Source: Sporothrix humicola (Eukaryota > Ascomycota > Sordariomycetes > Ophiostomatales > Ophiostomataceae). From it: DNA of 64,000 bases. Position 1 is the first letter of the stretch; the number at the start of each line of letters is the position of its first letter. Below the pieces are notes generated by a model, which saw only the letters and a program-made list of their open reading frames with translations, searched no databases and had not been told where the DNA came from. The translations under genes and the position numbers were made by a program. Below, one piece after another: positions 12,975 through 25,200 of the stretch. The stretch spans positions 124,001-188,000 of the forward strand of contig WNYE01000061.1 of assembly GCA_021396245.1 (NCBI GenBank). The letters are read 5' to 3'.

Positions 12975-13691
12975 GAGATTTGTTCTTTTTCACTTGATTT
13001 CTATTCAGCTATACCCGTCACATTGTCTCATTCATTGTCTTTTACGGCGTTCTGTTGAATTTGCTCTATTATCATAAGGCGTTACGGTCTTCATTTTGAC
13101 GATTGATTCCAAAGTTTATGGTTATCATAAAGCTACATGACTTTTATGTGTCTTGGCCAAACTAGATTCTTAATTCATATTTGTGACCCAGCATATGAGC
13201 TACTTTTCATTTATATTCGTAACAAACTTGGAACGACATTTACCAATGTCGAAAATAAGCTTGCAGAGATTGAACTGGTCTGTCTGAACCAGTAATCATG
13301 GAGAATACAGATGCTAGAACACATCGTAGTGATAAGAAATGAATGAAATTCCAACTTGGATAATACAAAAAAGCCTGTTTGCTGTTCGCTTATCGCTTTT
13401 TCGTTTCATTTTCCGACCCATTGAGAAAATGACTGAAGCCGCCTGTCCCTCTTCGCTGTTGACCCCAACAGAAAGAGAGACATACCCATAATAAACCAAC
13501 ATAAAATCATATACAAGAATAAAGAAGAGATGCTACGCCCATTATAATAAAGTAACCCATGGTGCCCTCGCAAGAAAATGTCCAAACAAAAAGTCCTAGC
13601 CCAAAATGTTGCCTGCTGATATGAGAGAGAGAAAAATAGACGAAATCAAAAACAAAGGAGAGGAAGAGTGTGCTAGAGTCCTAACAGCATC
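12975..13691. other. Convergent 3' spacer
   Basis: AT-rich spacer between the 3' ends of the Alb1-like gene and rhodopsin-domain gene B. No gene, tRNA or marked repeat is visible. Confidence 0.5.
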
Positions 13692-14978
13692 TCACGACAC
13701 GTTCTGCATGTTGTACGAGTGTCGCCGAGTGTTCAACTCGACATCGTGCTCGCCAATCGGGTCACCGGCCTCAGCTGTCTGAGACTCGATCGCCTCTGCA
13801 TTTGACAGGCCCGACTTGGCCAGAATGGACCTGTCGTTGGGGCCCTTCTGGGCAGCACCTGTTCCGGATGATTGTGCAGAGGACCCTGACGGCGAAGGCA
13901 GAGAAAGGCCTGCCGAGCCTTCACCACGGATGGTGTAAGGTGGTGGCGCAGCATTCGGCGCGGCATTGTCACCACCGCTCTCCAGGTCCAGGCCAGGCGA
14001 CACAGAAACGGTTGTGGCGTGGCTGTCTTCGTCGGGCCGCTTCGAGGGCTGAGGGGCCACCGAAATGCGAAGCGAGGGAACCATGCGCTGGATAAACTCG
14101 GGAGCGCCGCGGATCTCGTTGACGAGGGCACGCAGAGCCGGGATGGAAGCGGCCATGATTGAGACGGCGCACTCGGCGAAGCCCCAGACGACAAAGGGAG
14201 CGCCGTCGTAGGTGAAGTCGGGGCTGCCGAGCAGGGGAAGCATGACACATTTGGCAATGCCAGTTGCGCAGGCGCTGTATTGTTAGCAGACCAATTCTTC
14301 AGATCTTTTTTTTTGTGTCCATTCTGAGACTTACAAAATACCCATGGACATGGCCAGGGCAACACCAATCTTCTCGCGGCGGTACATGCGGAAACGCATC
14401 AGAATACGCCACGGAAGCAGCGCCAGCGCCAAATCGCAGCTGGACGAGTAGGCGCCGACGACGATGCCGTAAATGACCGACACGTTCGACGGCCAGCACT
14501 TGCCCGGCAGGTCGGGCTTCCAGGTCTTGGCAGGCGGGTTACAGGACACAAACAGGAACAGGGCGCTGAGCGGCATCAGAATGTTCATCGAGACGATAAT
14601 CGCCCAGATAATGCGCTTCGTCCAGCCGTCCGTGAGACGCAGCAGAGTAATGGCAAAGGACGTCTTGCTGCAGACGGCCGACAGGATCGAGAAGAAGCCG
14701 GACAGCAAGCTGTAAATGCCATATTTCTCGAGATTGGCCGGGTTGAAGTCGACAAAGTGGTGTCCGAACCCGAGACTGACGTTTACAGACGTAGACGATG
14801 CGCTGACGACCAGCAGGATCCAGGCGGCAATCAAAAAGTAGTCGTCGAACCAGAGGCCGCGGTGCCGGAAGACTTTGCAGTAGATGCGGAGGCCGAGAAA
14901 GAGACCGGCGAGGCCCTCGAGAGTCCAGATTGACGCGTTGATATACGGACCACGCGTTTCGAGGGCTGTAGAAGACAT
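13692..14978 (-). CDS. Fungal rhodopsin-domain (Pth11/SAT4-type) membrane protein B
   Basis: Two exons on the minus strand, 14335-14978 and 13692-14274, with a 60-nt intron (GTAAGT donor, GCTAAC branch, ACAG acceptor), giving 408 residues. Topology and motifs parallel protein A: GLWFDDYFL after helix 2, KTSFAITLLR in helix 4, a KCWP cysteine, and the WGFAECAVSIMAASIPALRAL segment in helix 7 (protein A has WGVAESAITIIAASIPILRAL). The cytosolic tail of about 140 residues is Ser/Pro/Gly-rich and unlike the Asn/Thr-rich tail of A. The intron falls right after MSMGIF, roughly 20 codons upstream of the intron in A. The pair probably arose by local duplication; ligands are unknown. Confidence 0.85.
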
Positions 14979-15536
14979 GTTGGGCGAGACTACGAGGAGG
15001 GAAAGCGGAAGGAAAAGGCGAGACGATATTCGTAGTTGATAAATCCGGCTCGTTGTCGATCACCGAGAAGAAACGAGGAAACTGGAAACGAAACGACACG
15101 TCCAATTGGTGCCGCTTGGTCGTCGACGAGCGTGTTTCACCGTGACCAAGGCTGCTGGCAAACGAGTGCACGACTGGCAGATAAGTGTAATGATGCTGTT
15201 ATGATGCTGTGATGATGGGACAGGTGGTCGACAAGCAATGGCCCGTTGCAAAGTAGAAAAAGAAGTGTCAAAGAAACAATAAGAAGTGAAAGGCAGTAGC
15301 CTAGAAAGGGAAGAGGAAATAGTCAGAAAAAAGAGGAGACAGAACAGAAGGGAAAGGGGAGAGTGTCTGGGTATGTATTAAAATCTACGGACCGGTCCGT
15401 GGATGTGAGAGCTGAGAGGGGCTTGAAGAGAGTGGAGAGAATGGACAGGTTGCGTGAAGGGATAGAGCATCTTGAACGGCTGTAGGGAAGAAACATCCAT
15501 GAAAATACAGAATGGCATACGAAGTATCCGTTGTAG

Positions 15537-15538
<2 letters not shown>

Positions 15539-15578
<40 letters not shown>
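15539..15578. repeat. A40 homopolymer
   Basis: Forty consecutive A residues, by far the longest homopolymer in the window, preceded by GTAGAT and followed by GAGAGGGAT. No retroelement body or target-site duplication is recognisable beside it. Confidence 0.9.
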
Positions 15579-15581
<3 letters not shown>

Positions 15582-17254
15582 AGGGATAAAAAACGCGGAT
15601 GAGGTCGCAGGATGGTACTCAAAGAAGGCTGGATCAGGATGGCACGCTCGTGTCGATTCCTCTTTTTTTTGTCTCCCTCTTTTATCCAGCGTTACATCAG
15701 GACATGAACGCCAAAGATCTTCCCCAGTCTCCACCCAGCAGATACAGGAACAGAAAGTACTTCGTCTCGTTTGTCGTTCTTTTGCGGCCAGGAACACACC
15801 TTCATTAGAGGATGAGGGTGTGTTCGAAGTTACGTACTCGAATCCAGCGTCGTATGCACAAGGGGGAATCGAACGACGGCGATTAGGGGTGGATGCCCTT
15901 CATGGCAATTAACAATACTTCTGTGCACGACTCGACTATGGACAGGGAGGCAATATAAAGTCCCTTTCTATTTTTTGTCCCCTTTCTTGATGCTCATGCA
16001 AAACAGATACATTGTCCATCATAAATTAGAAACAGAAATGCAGATACAAAAAATGCAGAATAGGGGGACAGTACTTGAACACTGAGGATGTGGACAAAAA
16101 TAAAGGGCCTGCAATAAACAGAAATAAAACCGTCAGCGGTCATTAAATGTCCAAGGACCAGGGTAGGAAACAATCCTTGAGTGGGGTAGTTAGCAGGACG
16201 CTGTTGACAGGGACTGTCAACAAGGCGCTGAAAACAAGGAGAACCGGGGTTTGTTGACTCCACCAACTCGGTCTGGGGAAGCAGTTCTTGACTTGATGGT
16301 TTGTCACTTTTCTGTCGTTCCCAGCGGGACGACGAACTGTTGGTCAGAAATGATGCCAGTTTTTGATAGACATGACACAAGTCGAGCTGGATTTGTTCTT
16401 CTTTGCTGTTTTTTTTTTTCCCCTTGGTTTTGTTTTGTTTGATTCCACATTGTCTTATTTGCTTCCTTTTTCCTTCAATCTCGTCTGTTGTTTCTTTTCA
16501 AAACTCTTCCCCTCACACTAGGCACAAATAAGCCGGAGCTAGCACTGACAAGTGGCCCGTTTCCCGTCTTTGTGACGCCCGTCCAACCAAGATCTAAACC
16601 GTTATGGACTCTCTACTCCGTAGCTCTCTTTAGCTGCTCTCACACTCTCTCAGACTCTCGGTCTTTTTTTTTTTTTTTCATGGAGGGTTCGGTTACAGTA
16701 GCGCGTGTGTTTTCACGTCTCGTCCGCCACGTTATTCAGGCCAGAGTGTCCGGGGATACACAGTACTTGACGATCCTCGGCCGGCCTTTTCCACATTGGG
16801 GACTTTGACAAGTCTTCAAAGTCTTGACGACTTGAGAGTTTGTGGGCCATGTTTCGAGTCATCCCGACGTCTCCCACACGAAGTAGCCCTCCTCGGACAA
16901 GAGAAGTGACAAAGGGACTCTCCACCCGTTCCCCCTGCATTGCTTAACCTCGATGAACGGCGGGAGAGGATGATATATTCCGCGCAGAGACCTCCTGTAT
17001 CCATTTTGAGAGGTCGCGGGAGGAGGAGAAGATGCAAAACCATGGAGACAACAGGACCTAGACTCGGAGGGAACGGCGATCCTCTTGCCCATTTCAAGAA
17101 AGGCCAGCAGAACATATGAGCAGGGAGCACAGTCTGGCCAAAGCAAAGAGCAAATGTTCGTGTTGCGGTCCTTTGGCTTGCGTTCCTGAAATAAAGTATA
17201 CCAACATGGCCTCGGATCACCAATGCACATAATCTTGTCGTTTGCCACCCTTGT

Positions 17255-17274
17255 AAAAAAAAAAAAAAAAAAAA
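17255..17274. repeat. A20 homopolymer
   Basis: Twenty consecutive A residues in the gene-free block, with no adjacent gene. Confidence 0.85.
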
Positions 17275-17994
17275 GGCACAGCAGTTCGTTTGTCTCGTGG
17301 CCATGAACTATGGTTGACCTGATATTTTATTTCATGTTCCTCATGGTCAAGCAGTATGCTCTCAGGCTTTGCAAAATCACATAAAGGATGTCCCCAAACA
17401 GGCACGTCCTCCGGGTGTCCTCCATATCACCAAGTATTAAACATTGATTTTTATTCGGCCAGACTCCCAACTTTTGCCTTCCATTTGATTTTTTTGCGTG
17501 CCAGCACTTTGCAATTGCCTGCCCGACATCCTCAACCAGGATCAGCCCTGTCGCCTGTCTCCACAGCCGCGTCCTTCCCGTCTTTTGGTTGGACAAAAAG
17601 GGCTGAGCTGGTCCGTGTGCTCAGACAATGGGCCTCTGGATTTGCTGGTCTTTTTTGCTTGTCGAGTCTGGTGCTCGGACGTTGATGTCGTATTGAGCAA
17701 AGAACGCGCAGTTCAACATGTTCAGGCCCTGCAAAAAGACCGAGACGACCTGCAAAATCCTTGCAAAAGCCCTGCGAAGAGGAGAACAATAAGTGGAACA
17801 CCGGTCAAGATGTTTGTGGGCCTTTTTTGGAGAGGGATTGACCGGTTTGCAGGGGTATCTGGCAGCCATCGCATCAAGGCACAAAATCCGTCGTACTCGC
17901 TGCAAAGCTGCAAAGCAAAAGCAAACATGTGAATCAGAAACCGACAACCAGGGACTGCACAGAATCCAGGCGAAATGCACGAATGGCATTTTGC

Positions 17995-18066
17995 ATTTCA
18001 CTGCCGTATGTACTGTGCATGCCGTATGCCGTCCTGCATTCTGCATTCTGCATTCTGCAGTGAAAT
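17995..18066. repeat. 10-bp inverted repeat enclosing a CATTCTG tandem array
   Basis: The arms ATTTCACTGC (17995-18004) and GCAGTGAAAT (18057-18066) are perfect inverted copies separated by 52 bases. The loop carries three tandem CATTCTG heptamers (about 18037-18057) and two copies of GCCGTATG. It may be a decayed miniature element or simple sequence; no open frame is associated. Confidence 0.5.
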
Positions 18067-21046
18067 CCTTTCTTCCTTCAACGCAAAGTAAGGGAGGCAA
18101 ACTTTAAAGGGGCCTGAGCACCCCTGCATATGCAGCACAACATCTTCAGCCATCTCCATCTTTGAGGGCATGCTTTGAATCTTGTGCGGGCAGTTGCAGG
18201 AATCCGAATACGCCAGGACGATCTGTCGACGATGTTTTCTCCCACGATGGGCTTCCCCCGGGGATAGTACGACATACAGGTTAAACATTTGAGTTAAGAG
18301 AATATGTTAAAAATATGACTTTGTTAAAACGTTAAGACGCTGCTTCTCCTGGTCGTTTCACAACGCTTCTGTCTTTGCGGAGTCACCGTTGAAGGTCGCC
18401 GTTGAATCGCCGTTGAATCTGTCACACACCATTCAATGACTGTTCCTGAATACTGCAGGACGGAAAATAAGATTTTTCTTTCTTTCTTTTTTTCGTGCAT
18501 ACCTCGCCATATTTTCTTCTTCTTTTGCTTGAATACACCGCCTGCCGCCCTGTAAGCATTCACGACTCTCGATCGTCACACAATGCGTGCGTTGTATTCG
18601 CGAAACGTGCCGTTGAGTGATAAAAACACTGCAAACAAAATCATGACGATCCTCACCGTCTTTCCAAGTTTGCTCTCTATCACGAGCCGTGCTCATCGTG
18701 CACTATTGTCTGTCGCTTGCACTGGTAGTAGTCTGCGAGCACTGTCTCTCATGAGAATTGTCAAACTGGAGAAATTGTACAGTCTGGCTCTGCACAGACT
18801 CTTTTCTTTTTGTCCTTTTCACACAAACAAGCTTTCCCACCAATGACCATCCAGAAGAGGAAGACAAACCCGTTCATCAGAGACGTCGTATGCAACGTTT
18901 TACTTGAATGTGCGCAAAGGACAAAAACACAAAAGCAAAGGGCATGAAAATGGAGTGATGGTCCTGATCCTCAGAGAACAAGAGGGTCCACCAAAAAGTG
19001 TCATCTCTCAAGTCGACGACAGCGAACAAACAGATCCGTGCGCACGTCACATTGCGCAGAGCATTGGCCAACGGGGAAGCATACCCGGTGGCGCCTTCTG
19101 TGCAAAAAGGTGCTAAAAGGTACCACAGATACTCCGTACAAGAGCACCCATTTTTCTTTGGTTCACACACCACTCTTTTCAAGGCGCGTTTCTCGCTTCG
19201 TGCTTTGATGTAAGAGTAAAGAGTTGTGTCAAGAAAAGCACATCGGAACGCCGGCATCGCTTTTTTATTTTGTGCATGCTACGGAGTACGACGCTCAAGT
19301 CTGAGGCAATGACCATGAGGAATATGGCGATAGCACATTTTACGATAGATAGCATACTTCGTACATGTCACCAATATACTTCATCGAGTGCTCGGACACA
19401 GTCACCGGTGTGGGAAAGAAACACGAATAGGACAAGGCTCTGACACAAGCGAAGTGAACAGCATAAGCGGAGGGCAGGACTTTGATGTCTTGGTACTCAT
19501 AAAAAGAAAGACAAGAACAGGCAAACCTTGTTGCGGGATCCAAAGGGAAACGTAATGTTTTTCTCGGTTGGGATACCGCGCCGAACAAGAGTGGGAGACA
19601 TGAAAAAGAAGACGCGGGATACACCCGCTCAAGTATCAAAATGTGTACTGTGGTAATTACATCTCTCGGGGTAATGAGGCTGAGAAATAGTCCCGAGAGC
19701 GAAAAGATGTCATTTCCTTCCCCATATTTCCTATGAACGTCGTAATTATTTTCTCCTTTTGGATTTCACGGCGTATCCAAGTACGACGTATCCCTTTCAT
19801 TTGCCGCCAGGACATACGGCACAGCACAGTCCAGCAGTTGGGAAGCGAAGGACCCGGGGGACACTGCTCACGCAAGCCACAAAATGTTTACCGGGAGGCT
19901 ACGGAGTACATACTGTGATGAACAGAATACGGAGTACATTGTACGGAGTGCACAGGAGACAAATACGCGGTTTACTGTTTGGTGGTCTGTCAAGGGTTCT
20001 GTGCTCAATGAGGACTCTTCCGCAGTGTCCAAGAAACATCCTAGGTTCGGAGCACTGCACGGATCCTGACTTGGTCGATGCTTTTTGTTACCTATCGTTT
20101 CTGTAGCCCATTTCTCCTCCCTTGTCCAACGTTCCCCCAGTAATGTTCGTCATTTTAACACAACCAGAGAACCAAACAACCAAGGACAGGTCACTGGGAG
20201 CACCCTGGCCCGAGTTATCTTTTTGTCTCTTTTTAAATTCGTCCCTCCCATTGCCTACTACGGCTCGCTCTGAATTTCTCTTCTTAAATTGCAACGTAGC
20301 CGCCGTTTACTTGTACATATATGAGTATGTACCACGTACGTCGTACCTTTGAACATATTGGAATTTGTCCCCAAAACTGAATAAAAATCCAGGGACTGCC
20401 CATGGTCGCCACACCCAACGTTCTGTCCTCAGTAAACAAACTTAAGATGGATACAATTCCAGCAACTGTGTCCCAGCGGCTCAAATAAGGTCTGCGATGT
20501 AAGCAGGAAGCATCCGAGGAAGTTCAGCCTCCGCGAGTTTACTCTTGGAACCGAAATTGATCGAATGAAAATGCATAAAGGCCGAAAACAATGCTTGTGT
20601 GCCTCTCCCAACAAGTTCCTCCATTGTATTTCCTTCTCTGAAAGTGCCAAGTACGACGTAGAGTCGTAGACAATGATTTCAAAATGCGTGAAGATGGCAA
20701 ACAAAAAACAAGTTCAGCTACAATATGATAGCGATTAACCATGGAATCCAACGTATGTAAACACAATATGAGGGAGTCCAGCCATTGTCAAAATACTCGA
20801 ACCATCCAAAAGCAGTCATTAAACCACAATATCATATCATATTCTCGTAAGCAATATTGATGTCTATGACTAGTAGTGCAGTAATATCTTAGTGCCCAGA
20901 ACTCGATCCTCCAGAACGGTTGTCCAAAACGCCAGCAAAAATCTGTGCAACGCCGTCAGCTGACAACCAACCATGCAACTAGGCAAATTTATCTCTAGAT
21001 TTAACTCTATCTCCAACTCTTCGTTTCTGCATACTAAACAAAGGTT

Positions 21047-22271
21047 TCACAATGACTCGGCCAGGTCATCGAGCCATGTCGTGACCGTCTCGGCCACTTC
21101 TTCTCCGTGTCCTACATGTGTTAGTGGTGAGTTCTCACGGCGTCAAAGTAATGGATCATGAAGACGTACTAATGCAAAAGTCGTGTGGCCAACCACGTTC
21201 GTCAAGCACAATCTGTGCCCGGCATGCGGCGTGCGCGTTTCGTCGTCTGATAAAGTCATCACGAACGTGGTTGGCCACCCAGTGGTCGTCTTCGCCAAAG
21301 AGAACGATAAACTTGGGCGGCCTTTCCTTCTTTTCATCCTTTTTGTCAGACTCCTCTGCCGTCGCCACCTCCCACAACTCGTCTTCCCACTTGTCGGGCC
21401 CAATCTTTCGCAACTCGTCGCGGCCGAGGAACAGCGCCTGACGGACGCCGCCTTGGCTTGTGAGGAAGCGAAGTGTGACGGCGGCAGCATGTGGCGGAAA
21501 GCGCATCACAAACCGTACGACGACTGTGAGGAACCACACTGGGAGCAGATACCAAACAACGGCTTGGGCGAGCACATCGGCCCGTGGCGACACGAAAGGC
21601 ATTTTCAAGAGGATCCGCTCGAGTTTCTGGCCGCGAGGCGAAAGGGCCAAGTGGTTGAGCGTGGCAAACAAGAGGACACCGAGACGGAGGTTCAAGTGGC
21701 CCGTGCCGCCGACGGGCGTTAGTGCGCTCTCTTTGTCGTTGAACAACTGATTCTGGCCATCGTGCCTTGCTCCCCTTGGATTGGCAATCTGTTGTCGTCG
21801 GAACACGTCCAAGGCGATGTAGCTGCCGACCGAGTGGCCCATCAGAATCACCTCGTCAAAAGGCGTGCCGTGCCGTGGCCCGCCGGATTTCCCGAGATCG
21901 ACACGGGCATTGGCAACGTTGTCCCATACGGCACGAATCTGTGTGTCCAGGTCATACGGGCCGGGGCCATAGGAACCGCCGCCATCATCGCCGTCCTCAA
22001 AGCCCAAAAGGTTGCGGCCGAGTATGTGGAACCGGAGGTCGTTGCCGCCATTCGATCTCTTCTTGTCCTCGACTTCGTCCAGTCGTGACCGAAGCGTCGA
22101 CAAAAACGGCTCATAGTAGTCGATGAACCCCGGATTGCCCGGCACGAAATAGATAAGACAGTGTTTTGTGTTGGCCGACGGAGGCGGTGGAGGCGTGATG
22201 CCTCGGCGACGCACCTGCCTCGATGGATATGATAACCAGACGGGCATTCTTGATGTGAGGAGGCGTCTCAT
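21047..22271 (-). CDS. Lipid-droplet-associated serine hydrolase (LDAH family)
   Basis: Two exons on the minus strand, 21170-22271 and 21047-21111, joined across a 58-nt intron with GTACGT donor, an ACTAAC branch and TAG acceptor, giving 388 residues. The motif LIYFVPGNPGFIDYYEPFL near residues 39-57 is the signature of the LDAH family of alpha/beta hydrolases. The nucleophile elbow GHSVGSY puts the catalytic Ser at residue 147. The acid probably lies in FGEDDHWV, and the His in GWPHDFCI just before the intron. The last 21 residues, encoded by exon 2, include HGEEVAETVTTWLDDL. Animal LDAH proteins sit on lipid droplets and affect sterol ester or triglyceride turnover; the fungal substrate is unknown. 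An internal Met at residue 9 is an alternative start. Without the short second exon the protein would end in a non-family tail. Confidence 0.85.
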
Positions 22272-25200
22272 AGATGTGCTGGTGGTGAGAATATGGATGA
22301 GAACACAAATGGCGACGAAAATTAAGTGCCAGCACCAAGCTTCTCAAAACTAAGCTCGAGCCGTTCTTGTACACTAACAGCACACCGAAGTGGCTACGTT
22401 GACCTTTGCACTTTAACTAGACAGACAAAGCCAAGTCCCCGCCCCGCCGCATGCTCAAAGACCCGTGCCTCGGCCCTTGTGTAGCGGGCCGCTAGTGTCA
22501 TTTTTTACGAACTCAACTACACGGCGGCTACGTGGGATAAGAACAAAGTGCAATACAGAGATGCATCGGACATTGATTTTGTAATTTTTAGACAATTTTT
22601 ATGCCTGGTTTAAAAGTCGTAAACAGGTGAGGCTCCGATTATCCAATAAATTTAAACAGGTTTTGGTTTGTTTTCTCACGCAAGAACATTTACTGTAAGT
22701 TTAAGAAAAAAAATTTGCGAATGAAAAAACAGAAAGCATAAAAAGGTTGTCAGTACAAAAACGTGGAACAAATCCATCTGAAAGAATAGGCACATAATGT
22801 TAAAAGTAGATTATAATTTAGAATTGTTGTAACGCATGTTCCGCTTGCCATGACAATCGCCGTCTGATATGAGGCTAATTCTCCGAGACATTACCAAATC
22901 TACGTGGGGGTGGGAGGGCTAGATGACAGAGACAAGTGGTAAGAGGGAAAGGCAACCAGCTTGAAAACTTAATCCTTGTTGTCATTGTGAATTTAATACG
23001 AAAAAAGGCTTTGGGAAGCAACGTCGGTAATAGCTATTGCAATTTGTGAAAGATTTGAGAAGACAGCCATCTAAATGGAAACACAAATCTAGATAAACGC
23101 CAAGTCAAAGGAAACAGGCAAGCGAATGGCCCGAAGAAGATGGTGTGGCGATGAATATGGTGAAGAACAAGAGAAGACGCGAGGAGGCACAAAAGAAACT
23201 ACAGACTGCCGAAACTAGATATCAAAGAGGACAAGGAAGAAAGCAAGTGCCGATCCAACTTGTGGCTGCATCGTCGTCGTAATGTTCTCTTTCGTCCCTC
23301 CGATGACAAAATGGAAACCAAATGTAACAGTGATGTGCGGTCCTGAAGGACCTTTGGTAGACTTGTACGAGCAGAACGGAAAAAAAAAAAAAAAAGAAGA
23401 TTTAAGACAAGGAGACGAGGGAATGGAAAGGCGATCAGAGGATCAAAGAAGGAGGGCAGCACATAAACACAGATCAAGGGAGAAAAAGTAGAAATAATAC
23501 ACATGCACACGCACAGAAGACAGATTCCAAAGACACAAAACCAAAAAGACTGGAACACAAATTCTCCGAGACGTCGACGATGCAGATCCGACAAAAGACG
23601 GCAATGCATGCAGAGGGACAGAGAAGACAGAGAAGCAATGAGGCAGAGATCTAGGCCGGGACCGACGCAAAATACAATGGCAGATCAGAGACTAAATGGC
23701 TAAATACAGAGACAGAAAAGAAGCTTTACGGGGCTCTCTCGGGAAGTTGATGTCTATCAGTCTGTCTAGAGTGGTGAACAGGAATTGCAAAAGCTTCTTT
23801 TCTCTGATACAAGGGTCACCCTCGTTACAAAAGTGCTGCCCGTAGTTATGAGCACGCTGGACTCTGTGGGACAAAAGACTTCTTGTCGGCAAACTGTGGG
23901 ACAGTGGACACTGGAGACAACATCACACTTTTGGCTAAATGGATGGGACAAAAGAAATCAAAAGCTTTTTCTTTTATTTTTATTTTTATTTTTATTTTTT
24001 GGTTAATCAAACTTAGTAACGACAGTTGGATATTCTCCTTGGGATCCTGAAGAATGTTTTGGTGGTATTGAAAGAGTAGATCGAGACAAATCATTTCTGG
24101 AGACACAAGGATGACAAAAAGAGAAAGATGAACTTCCATCCAAAATCTACACACAGTTCTATTAATAATTCATAGAATACACAGAACACAAGAGAACATG
24201 TTCGTCGCCACAGCTATTTTCTTCCTTTGCAGGGAAGCTGACGCACTCACCAACACACACAGACAGCAATTCTGTGACGTGGGAGCGGCAGGGGATGCTG
24301 GCTTTTGGCTGCACGGCCGGGCCCGTTTGTCTCCAAAATTATGCGGGGACACCACTTACACTCTTTCGACCGCTTTTTTCTATGTGCTTTTTCCTGAGGT
24401 TGTACTTCATCCAAAGATCGCCAATACAAAACATGGGATCGGCCGCCGCGCCAGCCCAGACAATAATCGTCGACAAGCAAGACAAAAAGGCCCAAAAGAC
24501 TCTACCAAAAGAGACGAGCGCCCAAAAGCCGTCCGGGAGCCGTGTTACAGAAACACTGCATTCTGCAGTCTGCAGGACGAAGGAGCGTATGGTGCACAAT
24601 GTACGACATACCCAGACGCCCACGTATTGGGACTGTCGTCCAGTCTTTTGATGGTTCTTTGCTTTTGCCTATTTTCAATGTGGAACAGGACGAGGCCGCG
24701 CAGGGCTGTTATCTTGTCTTGGGCTGCCTTTGGCCAGACTTTGTTTTGTCTCTTCTCGTCTCTCGTTGTGGCATTAGCCAATCGCAGTCTTTCATCGTGA
24801 CTGTTGGCGGTTGCGTGCTTTTCAGTACTGCGATGCCTTCTTCGATTGTCTCGATAATTCGACCCAAATGATGACTGTCTCTTGTGATATATTCTGCCTC
24901 TCCTATTATCACCTTTTCTCTCTATTTTGCCGCCTAGACCTTGTCTCTCAAAGTCCTTTTGTGACCCCTGTCCTTGAACAACAAAAGCTCACATCAAACG
25001 CCGATGCTCCTCTTCTTCCCCACGTCGTCAATCCCGAAGATTTTTTCTGCTCCTGGCTCTCTGTTTGTCTATCCCCATTCACTCACGTCTTTTTGGCACT
25101 CTGTCGCCCTCTGTCCTCTTTCTTGGTACTCCTTACTTATTCTTTTGAGTTCAGTCTTGGCTCTTGCCAAGCTTTTTCGGGAATTTTTCGTAGAAAACAA

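Larger units (their letters stand above)
14979..21046. other. 6-kb gene-free block
   Basis: I find no supportable protein gene or tRNA in this block, the longest spacer of the window. It contains a 40-base A run (15539-15578), a 15-base T run (16664-16678), a 20-base A run (17255-17274), an inverted repeat around a short tandem array (17995-18066), and most copies of two 9-base near-palindromic words between 19130 and 20660. Its first few hundred bases must contain the promoter of rhodopsin-domain gene B, and its last part the 3' end of the hydrolase gene. Open frames here are short and overlap on both strands without domain-like content. Confidence 0.55.

Noticed and set aside
24198..24800. 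A 200-codon plus-strand frame with a hydrophobic start in the hydrolase-GPCR spacer
   Set aside because: No domain, no convincing splice structure, and composition typical of random spacer. It lies in the far upstream region of the GPCR. Kept only as a possibility.
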